A stretch of DNA of 64,000 nt from Microbacterium sp. UFMG61 (GTDB lineage Bacteria > Actinomycetota > Actinomycetes > Actinomycetales > Microbacteriaceae), in assembly GCF_015354505.1 (NCBI RefSeq), contig NZ_JACAFP010000002.1:186001-250000 (forward strand), read 5' to 3'. Within the stretch, counting starts at the first letter, position 1. Each line of letters begins with the position of its first letter. This document shows positions 16,818 to 25,636 of the stretch, piece by piece. Position numbers and translations under genes: made by a program. The notes under the pieces were generated by a model. That model did no database searches. It was not told the DNA's origin and was given only the letters and a program-made list of their open reading frames with translations.

Positions 16818-17206
16818 GAGGCGCTGCCTTCGGTGTCGTTGCGGTTGTCTGTGTCGGATGCTGCGGAGCCGCCGGCGTCGGCGAGCTGGTCTTCGAGGTG
16901 GAACACCTCGGTGAGTGTGGTGGCCGCCTGGTCGGGACGCCCGTCGAGGCCGACGAAGAAGCGGCCCATCTCGGCCTCCCAGCGGGCAGCCACGGGGGAC
17001 GCGGCGAGATACGCCTGGGCGGCCGCGTCGTCGTCGACCTCGTAGTAGCCGAACAGCGTGCCGCCCTCGGCGAGGAACAGCGAGTAATTGCGGCGACCGG
17101 CTGCGGCGATCTCGGCCAGCATCTCGGGCCACACGGGCGAGTGACGGGCGAGGTATTCGTCGAGCAGTTCAGGACGCACCTGCAACTGGAACGCGACGCG
17201 GGTCAT
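16814..17206 (-). CDS. rhaM: L-rhamnose mutarotase
   Basis: A 130-aa protein interconverting alpha and beta anomers of L-rhamnose. The dimeric ferredoxin-like core (MTRVAFQLQVRPELLDEYLARH, RNYSLFL, LFGYYEV, W.AEMGRFF) covers residues 1-105 and matches RhaM. A charged tail of about 25 residues (residues about 106-130) is extra. The start ATG at 17206 is preferred over an in-frame ATG at 17263 because the family begins here and the promoter overlaps the upstream stretch. It is first gene of the catabolic operon. Confidence 0.9.
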   Translation of the reverse strand: MTRVAFQLQVRPELLDEYLARHSPVWPEMLAEIAAAGRRNYSLFLAEGGTLFGYYEVDDDAAAQAYLAASPVAARWEAEMGRFFVGLDGRPDQAATTLTEVFHLEDQLADAGGSAASDTDNRNDTEGSAS

Positions 17207-17230
17207 GATGGTTCTCTCTTCATCGAGTGG

Positions 17231-17260
17231 ATTTTGAATCGTTTCATTCAATGGTGTCAA
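17231..17260 (-). promoter_or_regulatory. Promoter of rhaM operon with embedded operator
   Basis: On the minus strand TTGACA (17260-17255) and CAAAAT (17236-17231) form a -35/-10 pair with an 18-bp spacer. The LacI-type operator TGAATCGTTTCA (17235-17246, plus-strand reading) overlaps the spacer and -10 box, a classic repression layout. It shares its core with the operator at 6313-6324. Confidence 0.68.
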
Positions 17261-17303
17261 CATTAGACAGAGGTCGGCGCCGTGTCAAGCGAGTCGGGCC
17301 GGA

Positions 17304-18269
17304 CTACAGTGCCGCCACGATCGCGTTGTCGAGCTCGTCTGCGTCCACTCCCGGTCGCACGGCCGCATTCGTCAGCAGCACCCAGGCGATGCCCGCCTCC
17401 GGGTGCACCCAGAACTCGGTGCCCGCCCATCCGCCGTGGCCGTACGTGTCGCGGTCGATGAGTCCGGGGGCGCGGGAGCGCAGGTTGAAGGTGAAGCCCC
17501 AGTCCTGGCCACGCTCGTCGGGGTACGGGTCGAGGCGAGGGATGCCGCCGGTGAGTGGACGGCGCATCGTGGCGAGACCGACCGGCGACAGGATGCCGTC
17601 GCCGGAGCCGTCATGGATGCGCAGCAGCTCGGCGCCGAGGTGCAGCAGGTCCTCGGCGCGTCCGAGCAGTCCGGCTCCGGGAGCGCGCGTGGCATGGAAG
17701 CGGTCGAGGTCGAGTCCGCCCGCCGCGGCATCCGGCACGCCGACCGACTCCGCAGCGTCGAGGGTGAGGCCGATCGCGCCGAGGTCGTGGGCCCATTCGA
17801 GCGTGCCCGCATCCCAGGTCGTTCCGGTCGCGTGGTCGATCATGGCGGCGATGCCCTCGAATGCGAGCGTCGAGTAGCGCGATGCGGTGCCTGCGGCGAA
17901 GTCGCGCCCGCGGGTGAGCAGCTCCTGGCGCAGCGGCACGGCGGTGTCGAGCGGGGGCTCCGAGATTCCCGACGTGTGAGAGGCGAGGTGCCACAGCCGC
18001 ACGATGTCATCGCGAGAGGTGCCGAACTCCGGCAGCGCCTCGGAGAGCGGGGTGTTCGGAGTGAGCAGACCACGCTCGACCGCTCTCATCGCCGTGATCC
18101 CGGTGAGCATCTTCGTGATCGAGAACAGCGGATAGACCGCATCCGTCGCCGCGCCGAAGCCCTCGAGGTCGACGATTCCCTCGGCGGTCGCCATGCCGAC
18201 GACGGCGGTCGGCAGGCGATCGGCCTGCACGTGGCGGCGGGCCCAGTCGAATGCGGCGTCAAAGGTCAT
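17304..18269 (-). CDS. Class C beta-lactamase-like serine hydrolase
   Basis: A 321-aa protein of the beta-lactamase/D-alanyl-D-alanine peptidase/esterase superfamily. The SxxK motif is FSITK (about residue 50), the second motif resembles YST, and the third is YGHGGWAGT near residue 280. There is no signal peptide, which points to a cytoplasmic esterase (EstB-like) rather than a wall enzyme. It diverges from the ABC exporter gene with about 67 bases between the two starts. Its substrate is unknown. Confidence 0.82.
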   Translation of the reverse strand: MTFDAAFDWARRHVQADRLPTAVVGMATAEGIVDLEGFGAATDAVYPLFSITKMLTGITAMRAVERGLLTPNTPLSEALPEFGTSRDDIVRLWHLASHTSGISEPPLDTAVPLRQELLTRGRDFAAGTASRYSTLAFEGIAAMIDHATGTTWDAGTLEWAHDLGAIGLTLDAAESVGVPDAAAGGLDLDRFHATRAPGAGLLGRAEDLLHLGAELLRIHDGSGDGILSPVGLATMRRPLTGGIPRLDPYPDERGQDWGFTFNLRSRAPGLIDRDTYGHGGWAGTEFWVHPEAGIAWVLLTNAAVRPGVDADELDNAIVAAL

Positions 18270-18324
18270 GCGTGTACTCCCGGCGAATCGGATGGGCGCG
18301 CTTTCGTGGCGACAGCGTTGACCC

Positions 18325-18356
18325 TACGATAGAACCATGGCACAGAAAGCGCTTTC
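18325..18356 (+). promoter_or_regulatory. Leaderless -10 box and intragenic LacI-type operator
   Basis: TACGAT (18325-18330) ends 6 bases before the ATG at 18337, the usual layout of a leaderless actinobacterial transcript. Just inside the coding sequence lies a perfect 12-bp palindrome GAAAGCGCTTTC (18345-18356) covering codons 3-7. Repressor bound there would block the transcription start. Confidence 0.55.
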
Positions 18357-20112
18357 CCACCCGGCCGCGCTCATCGACGGTCAGCATCCGACCCGTTCTG
18401 TGCTGAGGCTCGTGGCCCGCCGGCCGTGGCGGCTCACCTTCGCGATCACAGCCTTCGCGATCAAAGAGATCCCCCTCTGGTTCCTGCCGGTCATCACCGC
18501 CGCGATCATCGACGTGGTCGCGAGCAAGGGAGGTGTGAGCGAGGTGCTGTGGTGGTTCGTGCTCGCCGCCGTGCTGCTGCTGCAGAACTATCCGAACCAC
18601 ATCATCTACACGCGCAACTTCATGACCGTGGTGCGCGACCTGGGTGCCGACCTGCGCAACGCCCTCACCGCACGGCTGCAGAGTCTCTCGATCGGTTACC
18701 ACACGCGCATGAGCTCATCGATCGTGCAGACCAAGGTCGTGCGTGACGTCGAGAACGTCGAGCTGATGCTGCAGCAGGTCACGCATCCGCTGCTGTCATC
18801 GACCATGGTCATGATCGGTGCGCTCGCCATGACGGCCGTCACGGTGCCGCAGTTCCTTCCCGTATACGCGCTCGCGGTCCCCATCGCCATCGGCATCCGT
18901 TACGGAATGCGCAACCGCTCGCAGCGTCGCAACGAGGTCTTCCGCCGCGAGATCGAGACGCTGTCGGCCCGGGTCGGCGAGATGGCGTCGCTGATCCCGG
19001 TGACCCGCGCCCACGGTCTCGAGGAGACCGCGATCACCCGCGTCGCCGGCGGCGCCGACGGCGTGCGTCGCGCGGGCCTCAACCTCGACCTGCTGAACGG
19101 CCGCGTGGCCTCGATCTCGTGGGTGGCGATGCAGCTGCTCGGCGTCGCCTGCCTCATGCTGGCCGCGGTGTGCGCGCTCACCGGGTTCCTGCCCATCACG
19201 CCCGGCGAGGTCGTGATGCTCTCGAGCTATTTCACGCTGCTGACCGGCGGGCTCACCCAGTTGCTCATGCTCATCCCCGTCGGCGCCCGCGGACTCGAGT
19301 CGGTGCGTTCGATCGCCGAGGTGCTGCAGGAGCCGGACGTCGAACAGAACTCGGGCAAGCGCGTGGTCTCGGCGGTCACCGGCGAGATCGTGCTCGACTC
19401 CGCGACGCATCGGTACGCGGATGCCGAGGAGGATGCCCTTCTCGAGATCGATCTGCGCATCGCGCCCGGCGAGACGGTGGCGTTCGTCGGGTCGTCGGGA
19501 TCGGGCAAGTCGACGCTCCTGAACCTGGTGCTCGGATTCGTCCGACCCACGAGGGGGCGCATCCTTCTCGACGGCGCCGACATGCAGGAGCTCGACCTGC
19601 GCACGGTGCGCCGCTCGATCTCGGTGGTGCCGCAGGAGTCGGTGCTGTTCGAAGGATCTGTCTTCGACAACATCGCCTACGGCATGCCCGACGTCACGCC
19701 CGACCGCGTCGAGCAGGCCCTGCGCGACGCGAACGCCTGGGAGTTCGTCAGCGAGCAGCCGCACGGCTGGGACACGGTGGTCGGTGAGCGAGGGGCGCGG
19801 CTGTCGGGTGGCCAGCGGCAGCGCCTGGCGATCGCCCGTGCACTCGTGCGCGACCCGCGCATCCTGCTGCTCGACGAGGCGACGAGTGCCCTCGACCCCG
19901 AATCCGAGGGGCTGGTCAAAGAAGCACTCGAACGGCTCATGCGCGGTCGCACCACTCTGGTCGTCGCGCATCGACTGTCGACGATCCGACAGGCCGACCG
20001 CATCATCGTGCTCGAGCACGGACGCATCGTCGAGCAGGGATCCCATGATCAGCTGCTCGCTGCCGACGGGCGATACGCTCGGCTGCACCTGGTGCAGAAC
20101 GGCCTGAGGTGA
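18337..20112 (+). CDS. ABC transporter, fused permease and ATPase (exporter type)
   Basis: A 591-aa half-transporter of the MsbA/MDR type. Residues about 35-320 form a six-helix membrane domain. The ATPase domain has Walker A GSSGSGKST (about 384-392), LSGGQRQRLAIARAL, LLDEATSALD and a His switch VVAHR. No partner half-transporter lies next to it, so it probably works as a homodimer. Its start carries a LacI-type operator, suggesting co-regulation with the neighbouring sugar operon (Gfo/Idh starts 45 bases downstream). The exported substrate is unknown. Confidence 0.88.
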   Translation: MAQKALSHPAALIDGQHPTRSVLRLVARRPWRLTFAITAFAIKEIPLWFLPVITAAIIDVVASKGGVSEVLWWFVLAAVLLLQNYPNHIIYTRNFMTVVRDLGADLRNALTARLQSLSIGYHTRMSSSIVQTKVVRDVENVELMLQQVTHPLLSSTMVMIGALAMTAVTVPQFLPVYALAVPIAIGIRYGMRNRSQRRNEVFRREIETLSARVGEMASLIPVTRAHGLEETAITRVAGGADGVRRAGLNLDLLNGRVASISWVAMQLLGVACLMLAAVCALTGFLPITPGEVVMLSSYFTLLTGGLTQLLMLIPVGARGLESVRSIAEVLQEPDVEQNSGKRVVSAVTGEIVLDSATHRYADAEEDALLEIDLRIAPGETVAFVGSSGSGKSTLLNLVLGFVRPTRGRILLDGADMQELDLRTVRRSISVVPQESVLFEGSVFDNIAYGMPDVTPDRVEQALRDANAWEFVSEQPHGWDTVVGERGARLSGGQRQRLAIARALVRDPRILLLDEATSALDPESEGLVKEALERLMRGRTTLVVAHRLSTIRQADRIIVLEHGRIVEQGSHDQLLAADGRYARLHLVQNGLR

Positions 20113-20157
20113 CGGGCGATTCGAGATGACAGACACTCACCGTCCTGAGGAGGACCG

Positions 20158-21249
20158 ATGACATCCGACAAGATCCTTCGTGCTGCCCTGGTGGGCACCG
20201 GTTCCGTGGCGAATTCGCATGCGCGCGCCGTCGCCGTGCACCCGCGCGCCGAGCTCGTCGCCGTCGCCGACCTCAGCCGGGAGAAGGCTCAGGAGTTCGC
20301 GGACATGTACGACGTCGCGGCCGCCTACGGGGACCTCGATGAGATGCTCGCCGCCGAGAGCCCCGATGTGCTGCTCGTCTGCACCCCGCCGGGTCCGCAC
20401 CGCGAGCAGGCGCTCGCGGCTTTCGCCGCCGGCGCCCACGTGATCGTCGAGAAGCCGCCGGCGCCGTCGCTCGACGAGCTCGACGACATGCGGGCGGGGG
20501 CGCGAGCTGCGGGCAGACAGCTCGCCGTCGTGTTCCAGCAGCGCACCGGCACGGCCGCGGCGCACGTGCGCCGTCTGCTGCAGAGCGGTGCGCTCGGGCG
20601 CCCGCTCGTCGCGGTGTGCCAGACCCTCTGGTTCCGCGGCGCCGACTACTTCGCCGTGCCGTGGCGGGGCAAGTGGGAGACCGAGGGCGGCGGCACGACG
20701 CTCGGGCACGGCATCCACCAGATCGACCTGCTCGCGCACCTGCTGGGCGACTGGTCGTCGGTGCGGGGCGAGCTGTGGAGGTTGGACCGCGAGACCGAGA
20801 CGGAGGACGTCTCGACCGCGACCGTCGTGTTCGAGCAGGGCGTCGTGGCGCAGTTGGTCACGAGCGCGATATCGCCCCGCGAGGCGAGTTCGATCCGCAT
20901 CGACACGCAGAAGGCGACGATCACGGTCGACCACCTCTACGGCCACGGTCATGAGAACTGGCGGATCACCCCGGCTCCCGGTTTCGAGTCCGAGGCAGAA
21001 GGCTGGGTGTTCCCGGATGCCGAGGAGCGCAGCGACCACGCACCGCTGCTGCGGGACGTGTTCGATGCCCTGCTCGACGGGGAGCCGCTTCCGCCCACCG
21101 CGGATGCTCCCGCGCGATCTCTCGAGATCGTGGCGGCGATCTACGCCTCGGCCGCAGCCGGCGGTGCCGTCGTGACGCCGGAGGCCCTGGCGTCGCACCC
21201 CACGCATCGCGCAGGCTTTGCGAGTCCTGTCGTGGATCTGCGCCGATGA
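20158..21249 (+). CDS. Gfo/Idh/MocA-family oxidoreductase
   Basis: A 363-aa NAD(P)-dependent dehydrogenase-like protein. Rossmann motif GTGSVAN lies at about residue 12, and the EKP motif is VIVEKPPAPS near residue 98. The C-terminal domain contains a GTTLGHGIHQID segment, typical of the active-site His region. GAGGAGG lies 4 nt before the ATG. Its stop overlaps the start of the next gene (ATGA), so it forms an operon with the glycosidase-like protein and probably acts on the sugar released by it. Confidence 0.87.
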   Translation: MTSDKILRAALVGTGSVANSHARAVAVHPRAELVAVADLSREKAQEFADMYDVAAAYGDLDEMLAAESPDVLLVCTPPGPHREQALAAFAAGAHVIVEKPPAPSLDELDDMRAGARAAGRQLAVVFQQRTGTAAAHVRRLLQSGALGRPLVAVCQTLWFRGADYFAVPWRGKWETEGGGTTLGHGIHQIDLLAHLLGDWSSVRGELWRLDRETETEDVSTATVVFEQGVVAQLVTSAISPREASSIRIDTQKATITVDHLYGHGHENWRITPAPGFESEAEGWVFPDAEERSDHAPLLRDVFDALLDGEPLPPTADAPARSLEIVAAIYASAAAGGAVVTPEALASHPTHRAGFASPVVDLRR

Positions 21250-22172
21250 TCGAGGTCTACCGCGACCCCGTCTACGACGGTGCCACCGACCCGCGCGTCG
21301 TGATCGACACGGACGGGCTGTGGTGGATGTTCTACACGCAACGTCGCGCGAGCCTCGACGACGCCGGGCCCGGGGTCTCGTGGATCCACGGCAGCCGGAT
21401 CGGCGTCGCCACCTCGCGCGACGGGGTCGGGTGGACCTACGACGGGACGCTCGAGCCGACGGCGTCCGATCTGGTCCTGGAACCCGGACCGCCGCCCGCC
21501 GAGGTGGACCGCACCCACTGGGCTCCCGAGGTCGTGTGGGACGGCTCGCGCTGGCGCATGTATCTCACCGAGATCGACGGCATCCCCGACCGATGGCCCG
21601 GCTTCGTGCGCGAGATCGTGGAGTATGTGTCCGACGACCTCCGTCGCTGGGAACGGCGTGGTCCGCTCGCGCTGAGCAGTGACCGCGTCATCGACGCCGC
21701 GGTCGCTCGTACCCCCGATGGGCTCTGGCGTCTCTGGTACAAGGACGAGGCCGCGGACTCGGTGACGATGGTCGCCTCGTCGCCCGACCTGCAGGAGTGG
21801 AGTCTCGATGGGGTCGCCATCGGCGGGAGGCCGCATGAGGGCCCGACGGTGTTCGAGCTCGGCGGCTTCTGGTGGATGATCGTGGACGAGTGGCGGGGGA
21901 TGGGGGTCTATCGCTCTGATGACGGCATCGGGTGGACCCGACAGGGTGGCGAGGATGCGGTCATCCTCGCCGACGTCCCCGGGGAAGGGCACGGCAATCA
22001 CGGGGCGCACGTGCACCACCGCGAGGACCTGTGGTTCTACTTCTTCGGCTCGGCGGAGGCAGCGCCTGTGCACGCCGAGACGGGTGAGAACAGGCGAGCG
22101 ACGGTATATCGGTTACGTCTCGACGTCGAGGCCGGCGAGCTGACCGTGAGAAGATCGAAAGCCCCGCGGTAA
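21246..22172 (+). CDS. GH43/GH117-like five-bladed beta-propeller protein
   Basis: A 308-aa protein without a signal peptide. Repeated blades show WWMFYT, HWAPEVVWDGSRWRMYLT, LWRLWYKD, FWWMIVDEW and LWFYFFGS, as in clan GH-F/GH-J propeller glycosidases. An acidic residue in an early DPRVV segment and the APEV Glu are plausible catalytic positions, but I cannot assign a family number with confidence. It is translationally coupled to the upstream oxidoreductase and lies upstream of a CUT1 importer, fitting intracellular processing of an imported oligosaccharide. Confidence 0.7.
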   Translation: MIEVYRDPVYDGATDPRVVIDTDGLWWMFYTQRRASLDDAGPGVSWIHGSRIGVATSRDGVGWTYDGTLEPTASDLVLEPGPPPAEVDRTHWAPEVVWDGSRWRMYLTEIDGIPDRWPGFVREIVEYVSDDLRRWERRGPLALSSDRVIDAAVARTPDGLWRLWYKDEAADSVTMVASSPDLQEWSLDGVAIGGRPHEGPTVFELGGFWWMIVDEWRGMGVYRSDDGIGWTRQGGEDAVILADVPGEGHGNHGAHVHHREDLWFYFFGSAEAAPVHAETGENRRATVYRLRLDVEAGELTVRRSKAPR

Positions 22173-22202
22173 ACGATGTAACTGCGCTCGATATTGCCAG
22201 TT

Positions 22203-22216
22203 GCGAAACGTTTCAA
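22203..22216. promoter_or_regulatory. LacI-type operator 1 of CUT1 importer operon
   Basis: GCGAAACGTTTCAA contains the perfect 10-bp palindrome GAAACGTTTC (22205-22214). It lies 120 bases upstream of the binding-protein ATG and about 28 bp from a second site. The LacI gene at 26358, last in this gene run, is the likely partner. Confidence 0.65.
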
Positions 22217-22232
22217 TTTGGATTACCGTGCA

Positions 22233-22246
22233 GGTAAGCGTTTTCC
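22233..22246. promoter_or_regulatory. LacI-type operator 2 of CUT1 importer operon
   Basis: GGTAAGCGTTTTCC has the central CG with AAG/TTT flanks. It sits downstream of the stronger 22203-22216 palindrome in the promoter region of the binding-protein gene; the paired spacing would allow cooperative repression. Confidence 0.55.
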
Positions 22247-22333
22247 CCGCACCAGGGAGAACATACCCGCAGCACATGGACACTGACGTTCCGCGGCAAT
22301 GCCGAACGAGGACGTTCACCAGAGAGGACAACG

Positions 22334-23629
22334 ATGTTCAGCAAGAAGCGTCTGGCGGCCGCATCGGCCGTCGCCACCAGCGCCGCGCTGGTACTCGCCG
22401 GCTGCGCCGGCGGCGGTTCCCCCGAAGCCGGGGCCACCTACGACCCCGACGAGAAGGTCACCCTCGACCTGGCGTTCTGGGGCAACGACGTTCGCGCCGA
22501 CCTGTACAACCAGGCGATCGACGCGTTCAACGAGGAGTACCCGAACATCACGGTCAACGCGACCTTCCTCGGGTTCCCGGAATTCTGGGAGAAGCGTCAG
22601 ACCGAGGCCGCCGGTGGCGGACTCCCCGACGTGATGCAGTTCGACTACTCGTACCTGCGTCAGTACTCGGAGAACGGCCTGCTTCTCGACCTCGAGCCCT
22701 ACCTCGGCTCCGTCATCGAGACCGATCCGCTGCCCGAGAACATCCTCGGCATCGGCGTCGTCGACGACACCACCTACGGCATCGCGACCTCGACCAACGC
22801 GTGGGGCATGTTCACCAACCCTGCTCTCCTCGAGACTGCGGGCGTCGACGAGTTCGCCGGCGGCGACTGGGAGGACTACGACCAGTGGATCGGCGAGGTC
22901 ACCGATGCCAGCGGCGGAGCCTTCTGGGGCGGGTCCGACTGGACCGGCCGCATCCAGAACTTCGAGATCCAGCTGCGGAGCGAGGGCAAGAACCTCTTCG
23001 ATGAAGACGGCACTCCCGGCTTCGATGAGGAGCGACTGAAGGAGTTCTGGGAGGCCGGATCCGACATCCGTGACGGTGCCGTCGTGCCTCAGCAGACCGT
23101 CGAAGAGCTCAACCCGCTGAGCGCCTTCGATGCGGCCAAGAACGCCAGCGAACTGACCTGGGACAACTTCGGCGCCGGCTACCTCGCCAACCTCGGCGAG
23201 AACTACACCGAGCTGGGCCTCGTTGCCCCGCCCGTCACCGAGGAAGGCGCGAAGGACCTCTACCTGAAGCCGTCGATGCTGCACACGATCTCGGCCAAGA
23301 CCGAGCACCCCGAGGCAGCGGCGACGCTCGTCAACTTCCTGGTCAACTCGCCCGAGTCGGGTGAGATCTTCGGCACGAACCGTGGCCTCCCCGCATCCGA
23401 GACCGCACTCGAGGCGGCTGACCTCGACCCGATGAGCCAGCTCGTCAAGGACTACGAGGAGTCCATCTCCGACCGCCTCGGCGACGCTCCGCCCGTGCCG
23501 ATCGTCGGCTACGGCACTCTCGAAGAGAAGTTCCGCGTGCTGGGCACCGAGCTGAACTTCGGCACGACGACGGTCGACGAGGCCGTGGAGCAGTTCTTCT
23601 CCGAGATGGACGTCGTCCTCAACCAGTGA
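22334..23629 (+). CDS. CUT1 sugar ABC transporter substrate-binding lipoprotein
   Basis: A 431-aa extracellular solute-binding protein (family 1, MalE-like). The lipobox is LVLAGC with Cys near residue 24. The mature part begins with a Gly/Pro-rich linker and TLDLAFWGNDVRADLYNQ, then alternating lobes typical of the fold. An AGAGAGGA-like ribosome site precedes the ATG. It heads an operon with two permeases and a YesL-like protein; a dedicated ATPase is absent, so a shared MsmK-type ATPase is expected elsewhere. Confidence 0.9.
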   Translation: MFSKKRLAAASAVATSAALVLAGCAGGGSPEAGATYDPDEKVTLDLAFWGNDVRADLYNQAIDAFNEEYPNITVNATFLGFPEFWEKRQTEAAGGGLPDVMQFDYSYLRQYSENGLLLDLEPYLGSVIETDPLPENILGIGVVDDTTYGIATSTNAWGMFTNPALLETAGVDEFAGGDWEDYDQWIGEVTDASGGAFWGGSDWTGRIQNFEIQLRSEGKNLFDEDGTPGFDEERLKEFWEAGSDIRDGAVVPQQTVEELNPLSAFDAAKNASELTWDNFGAGYLANLGENYTELGLVAPPVTEEGAKDLYLKPSMLHTISAKTEHPEAAATLVNFLVNSPESGEIFGTNRGLPASETALEAADLDPMSQLVKDYEESISDRLGDAPPVPIVGYGTLEEKFRVLGTELNFGTTTVDEAVEQFFSEMDVVLNQ

Positions 23630-23636
23630 TCCCGTC

Positions 23637-23665
23637 GGTGGGCCGGGCGATCCGCCCGGCCCACC
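23637..23665 (+). other. Intercistronic stem-loop after binding-protein gene
   Basis: GGTGGGCCGGGC (23637-23648) pairs perfectly over 12 bp with 23654-23665, with a 5-base loop. It begins 7 bases after the binding-protein stop, before the first permease gene. Such hairpins commonly protect binding-protein mRNA and keep it more abundant than permease mRNA; no T-run follows, so partial termination is less likely. Confidence 0.8.
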
Positions 23666-23694
23666 GCACCCCACACACTTCGGAAGGAGCTGTC

Positions 23695-24696
23695 ATGAGC
23701 ACGACGGCGACGAGGACGATCGTCACGGGCAAGAAGTCCGGGCGCGGGAGGGCGCTGCGCAGCGGCCGCCGCCCCGAGAACGAGCTCGACCGCCCGGGTC
23801 AGAAGGCCCGGCTGCGCCGTGAGACGGCGACAGGTTACGCATTCCTGACACCCTGGCTGATCGGGTTCTTCGGTCTGACGGGTGTGCCGATGGTGTACTC
23901 CCTGTACCTGTCCTTCACGAAGTACAACATCTTCCAGCCGCCCAAGTGGATCGGCCTGGACAACTACATCCGCCTCTTCACGAGCGATCCGAACTTCATC
24001 CAGTCGGCGCAGATCACCCTCGTCTACGTCTTCATCGGCACCCCGATCACCCTCGCTGCGGCGCTCGGCGTCGCGATGCTGCTGAACTACCGCGACAAGG
24101 GCGCGGGCTTCTTCCGCTCGGCGTTCTACGCTCCCTCGCTCATCGGCGGCTCGGTCTCCGTGGCGATCGTGTGGCGGGCGATGTTCTCGTCCGACGGTCC
24201 GGTCGACAGCGGCCTGCAGATCTTCGGGGTGAACCTCGGCGGTTGGATCGGAAACCCGAGCCTGGTGCTGCCGATGATGATTTTGCTCGCGGTGTGGCAG
24301 TTCGGCGCGACCATGGTGATCTTCCTCGCGGGTCTGAAGCAGATCCCGAAGGAGCTGTACGAGGCGGCCGAGATGGACGGCGCGAACGCGTATCGCCGGT
24401 TCCGCGCGGTCACGATCCCCATGCTCTCGCCGGTGATGTTCTTCAACCTGCTGCTCGGTCTGATCGGCGCGTTCCAGGTGTTCGCCTCGGCGTACATCAT
24501 CTCGAACGGCACCGGTGGTCCCGCGGGCATGACGAACTTCATCACCGTGTACCTGTACAAGCGCGGATTCTCCGACGGACAGATGGGCTACGCGGCCGCG
24601 ATCGCGTGGGTCCTGCTGGTCGTCGTCGCGATCATCGCCTTCATCCTCTTCCGCACTCAGAGGTCGTGGGTGCACTACTCGGGAGACGACAAATGA
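23695..24696 (+). CDS. CUT1 sugar ABC transporter permease (MalF type)
   Basis: A 333-aa permease with a cytoplasmic basic N-terminus of about 50 residues and six membrane segments. The EAA loop reads EAAEMDGANAYRRFRAVTIP. The ATG at 23695 follows GGAAGGAG; a longer in-frame start at 23626 lies inside the previous gene. It forms the channel with the next gene product, with which it overlaps by 4 nt. Confidence 0.9.
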   Translation: MSTTATRTIVTGKKSGRGRALRSGRRPENELDRPGQKARLRRETATGYAFLTPWLIGFFGLTGVPMVYSLYLSFTKYNIFQPPKWIGLDNYIRLFTSDPNFIQSAQITLVYVFIGTPITLAAALGVAMLLNYRDKGAGFFRSAFYAPSLIGGSVSVAIVWRAMFSSDGPVDSGLQIFGVNLGGWIGNPSLVLPMMILLAVWQFGATMVIFLAGLKQIPKELYEAAEMDGANAYRRFRAVTIPMLSPVMFFNLLLGLIGAFQVFASAYIISNGTGGPAGMTNFITVYLYKRGFSDGQMGYAAAIAWVLLVVVAIIAFILFRTQRSWVHYSGDDK

Positions 24697-25634
24697 GCAC
24701 CTCCAACCAGGCCACCACGTCCGGCGCGGCATCGACGCCGGTGTTCGCCGCACAGCAGACCACGCCGGTCGGCCCCCCTCCTTCTCGCCGCAGGGTGAAG
24801 CGCAAGACCTGGCAGACCGTCATCTGGTTCATCGCCCTGATCGCGCTGACCGCGGTGGTGCTGTATCCGCTGCTGTGGCTGTTCCTGTCGACGTTCAAGC
24901 CGAACTCGGAGTTCGGTCAGAACCCGGGCCTGTTCCCGCAGGCGCCGACCATCGAGAACTACGGCAAGGTCATGGAGGGCATCGCCGGAGTGCCGATGTG
25001 GCGCTTCTTCCTGAACTCGCTGATCCTCGCGGTCTCCGCGGTCGTCGGCACCGTGCTCTCCTCGGCTCTCGCGGCGTATGCGTTCGCCCGCGTGCAGTTC
25101 AAGGGCCTCGGCATCCTGTTCGCGGCGATGATCGGCACACTGCTGCTGCCGTTCCACGTCGTGATCATCCCGCAGTACATCATCTTCAACCAGCTCGGCT
25201 GGGTCGACACGTTCATCCCGCTGATCCTGCCGAAGTTCCTCGCCACCGAGGCGTTCTTCGTGTTCCTGCTCGTGCAGTTCATCCGCCAGATGCCGCGCGA
25301 CATGGACGAAGCCGCCCGCATCGACGGTGCGGGTCACCTGCGGATCTTCTGGTCGATCATCCTCCCGCTCATCAAGCCGGCACTGATCACCTGCGCGATC
25401 TTCTCGTTCATCTGGGCGTGGAACGACTTCCTCGGGCCCCTCCTCTACCTGACGAGCCCCGAGAACTATCCGCTACCCATCGCACTGCGTCTCTACAACG
25501 ACCAGACCTCGTCGTCCGACTACGGCGCGACGGTCACGGCTTCGTTCGTCGCCCTGCTGCCGGTGCTGCTGTTCTTCGTCGTCTTCCAGCGCTTCCTCGT
25601 CGACGGCGTCGCCACCCAGGGACTCAAGGGCTAG
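24693..25634 (+). CDS. CUT1 sugar ABC transporter permease (MalG type)
   Basis: A 313-aa permease with six membrane segments and the EAA loop EAARIDGAGHLRIFWSIILP near residue 205. It has the extended first periplasmic loop (TFKPNSEFGQNPGLFP) usual for MalG-like partners. Its ATG overlaps the preceding stop (ATGA). It completes the two-subunit channel. Confidence 0.9.
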   Translation: MSTSNQATTSGAASTPVFAAQQTTPVGPPPSRRRVKRKTWQTVIWFIALIALTAVVLYPLLWLFLSTFKPNSEFGQNPGLFPQAPTIENYGKVMEGIAGVPMWRFFLNSLILAVSAVVGTVLSSALAAYAFARVQFKGLGILFAAMIGTLLLPFHVVIIPQYIIFNQLGWVDTFIPLILPKFLATEAFFVFLLVQFIRQMPRDMDEAARIDGAGHLRIFWSIILPLIKPALITCAIFSFIWAWNDFLGPLLYLTSPENYPLPIALRLYNDQTSSSDYGATVTASFVALLPVLLFFVVFQRFLVDGVATQGLKG

Positions 25635-25636
25635 TC

